A stretch of 12,478 bases of DNA from assembly GCF_024460475.1 (NCBI RefSeq), contig NZ_JANFYN010000055.1:1-12478 (forward strand), written 5' to 3'. The stretch comes from Holdemanella sp. MSK.7.32 (GTDB taxonomy: Bacteria > Bacillota_I > Bacilli_A > Erysipelotrichales > Erysipelotrichaceae). This document shows positions 11,650 through 12,478 of this stretch, in pieces (position 1 is the first letter of the stretch; each line of letters opens with the position of its first letter). The notes under the pieces are model-generated. The model had not been told where the DNA came from. It saw only the letters and a program-made list of their open reading frames with translations, and did no database searches. The translations under genes and the position numbers were made by a program.

Positions 11650-12045
11650 TTATTCAATTGGAATAAATTTATTTTCTTCGACTTGTTTAGGTGCTTCCTT
11701 AGGAACAACGATCTTCAATTCACCATTGTCAAAGGATGCCTTGACATCTTCCTGATGAATACCTTCACCAACATAGAAGCTTCTTGAATAAGATCCACTA
11801 ACACGTTCTTTACGAACAACACGACCCTTTTCATCTTTGTCTTCTGTATTTGAACCATGCGTAGCACTAACCTTCAAATATCCATCCTTCAATTCCATCT
11901 GGATATCTTCCTTTTTAACTCCAGGAAGTTCCATGCTCATTTCATAGTTTCCATCTTTTTCCACAATATCTGTCTTCATGACATCACTGGTTGTATTTCC
12001 TGTAAAGAAATCATCAAATAAATCAAACATTGGATAGTACTTCAT
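11650..12045 (-). CDS. hsp20: Hsp20 / small heat-shock protein, downstream copy
   Basis: This 131-residue protein is an ATP-independent holdase chaperone of the alpha-crystallin family, acting in the cytoplasm. The short N-terminal arm (MKYYPMFDLFDDFF) is followed by the alpha-crystallin domain at about 20-120: TDIVEKDGNYEMSMELPGVKKED, then YLKVSATHG, SGSYSRSFYVGEG and a GELKIVVPK strand. The C-terminal IPI (IxI motif) is used for oligomer contacts. AGGAGG stands about nine bases before the ATG. It differs from the upstream copy at two residues (Ser for Thr in the KV[S/T]ATHG strand and Val for Ile near the end). A terminator follows. Confidence 0.92.
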   Translation of the reverse strand: MKYYPMFDLFDDFFTGNTTSDVMKTDIVEKDGNYEMSMELPGVKKEDIQMELKDGYLKVSATHGSNTEDKDEKGRVVRKERVSGSYSRSFYVGEGIHQEDVKASFDNGELKIVVPKEAPKQVEENKFIPIE

Positions 12046-12065
12046 AAATATCGCCTCCTGATACC

Positions 12066-12461
12066 TTATTCAATAGGGATAAATTTGTTTTCTTCAATCT
12101 GTTTAGGTGCTTCCTTAGGAACAACGATTTTCAATTCACCATTGTCAAAGGATGCCTTAACATCTTCCTGATGAATACCTTCACCAACATAGAAGCTTCT
12201 TGAATAAGATCCACTAACACGTTCTTTACGAACAACACGACCCTTTTCATCCTTGTCTTCTGTATTTGAACCATGCGTAGCAGTTACTTTCAAATATCCA
12301 TCCTTCAATTCCATCTGGATATCTTCCTTTTTAACTCCAGGAAGTTCCATGCTCATTTCATAGTTTCCATCTTTTTCCACAATATCTGTCTTCATGACAT
12401 CACTGGTTGTGTTTCCTGTAAAGAAATCATCAAATAAATCAAACATTGGATAGTACTTCAT
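12066..12461 (-). CDS. hsp20: Hsp20 / small heat-shock protein, upstream copy
   Basis: This is a 131-residue tandem duplicate of the next gene, with the same alpha-crystallin domain and C-terminal IPI motif; only two residues differ. By inspection about a dozen bases differ between the coding copies, and these are concentrated near the C-terminal end. Coding starts are 416 bp apart, and only 20 bp separate the copies. The segment upstream of this copy (12462-12478) is identical to that between the copies, so another copy could lie beyond the window. Heat-shock regulation by CIRCE or a similar site is not visible within the window. Confidence 0.92.
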   Translation of the reverse strand: MKYYPMFDLFDDFFTGNTTSDVMKTDIVEKDGNYEMSMELPGVKKEDIQMELKDGYLKVTATHGSNTEDKDEKGRVVRKERVSGSYSRSFYVGEGIHQEDVKASFDNGELKIVVPKEAPKQIEENKFIPIE

Positions 12462-12478
12462 AAATATCGCCTCCTGAT

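Larger units (their letters stand above)
11650..12478. repeat. tandem direct repeat of the hsp20 gene
   Basis: Two units of 416 bp, each containing the full gene and its ribosome binding site. The similarity runs to the window edge, so the number of units cannot be judged. Confidence 0.9.

Overview
The window is AT-rich DNA of a low-GC Gram-positive bacterium (Bacillota). The gene families and the many small membrane proteins would fit an Erysipelotrichia-type gut Firmicute, but that placement is inference. There are no rRNA or tRNA genes and no CRISPR array. The right third is housekeeping-like. The left and middle are accessory DNA: duplicated small membrane-protein operons, a toxin-like module, and a possible small-RNA/small-peptide locus.

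Layout. (1) 1-330: two short direct repeats, then two promoter-like sequences, each followed by a hairpin. The second hairpin is a strong terminator that meets the terminator of a 42-residue membrane peptide gene head to head. (2) 315-3064, minus strand: an operon of a 43-residue membrane protein, a lipoprotein, two tandem related proteins, a DUF975 membrane protein, two decayed small genes and the 42-residue peptide. (3) 3216-4580, minus strand: a second operon that begins with a near-identical copy of the 43-residue gene and ends with two small membrane proteins. Fragments related to those two are scattered in operon (2), so the operons appear to descend from a common unit. (4) 4676-6086, minus strand: an HTH plus DUF3990 (ADP-ribosyltransferase-like) protein and a downstream partner of unknown family. 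Two perfect inverted-repeat operators overlap the promoter. (5) 6257-7978, plus strand, divergent from (4): a 573-residue protein with a PemK/MazF-like N-terminal barrel and four further barrel-like repeats. (6) 7996-9967: a VUT (YhhQ-type) transporter with a structured 5' leader, divergent from an AlaX-type alanyl-tRNA editing protein. (7) 9972-11602, minus strand: a DUF4299-like protein and a short CorA-type transporter. (8) 11650-12461, minus strand: two nearly identical Hsp20 genes in tandem.

How the parts fit. Regions 4 and 5 look like one regulatory unit: the HTH protein probably represses its own promoter through the operators, which lie between it and the divergent multi-barrel gene. 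This is the best candidate here for an undescribed toxin or defence-type system. Second is the tandem-RNA/42-residue peptide locus at the left end. Third is the transporter leader, where a hairpin loop could pair with the Shine-Dalgarno sequence in the way preQ1-I riboswitches do.
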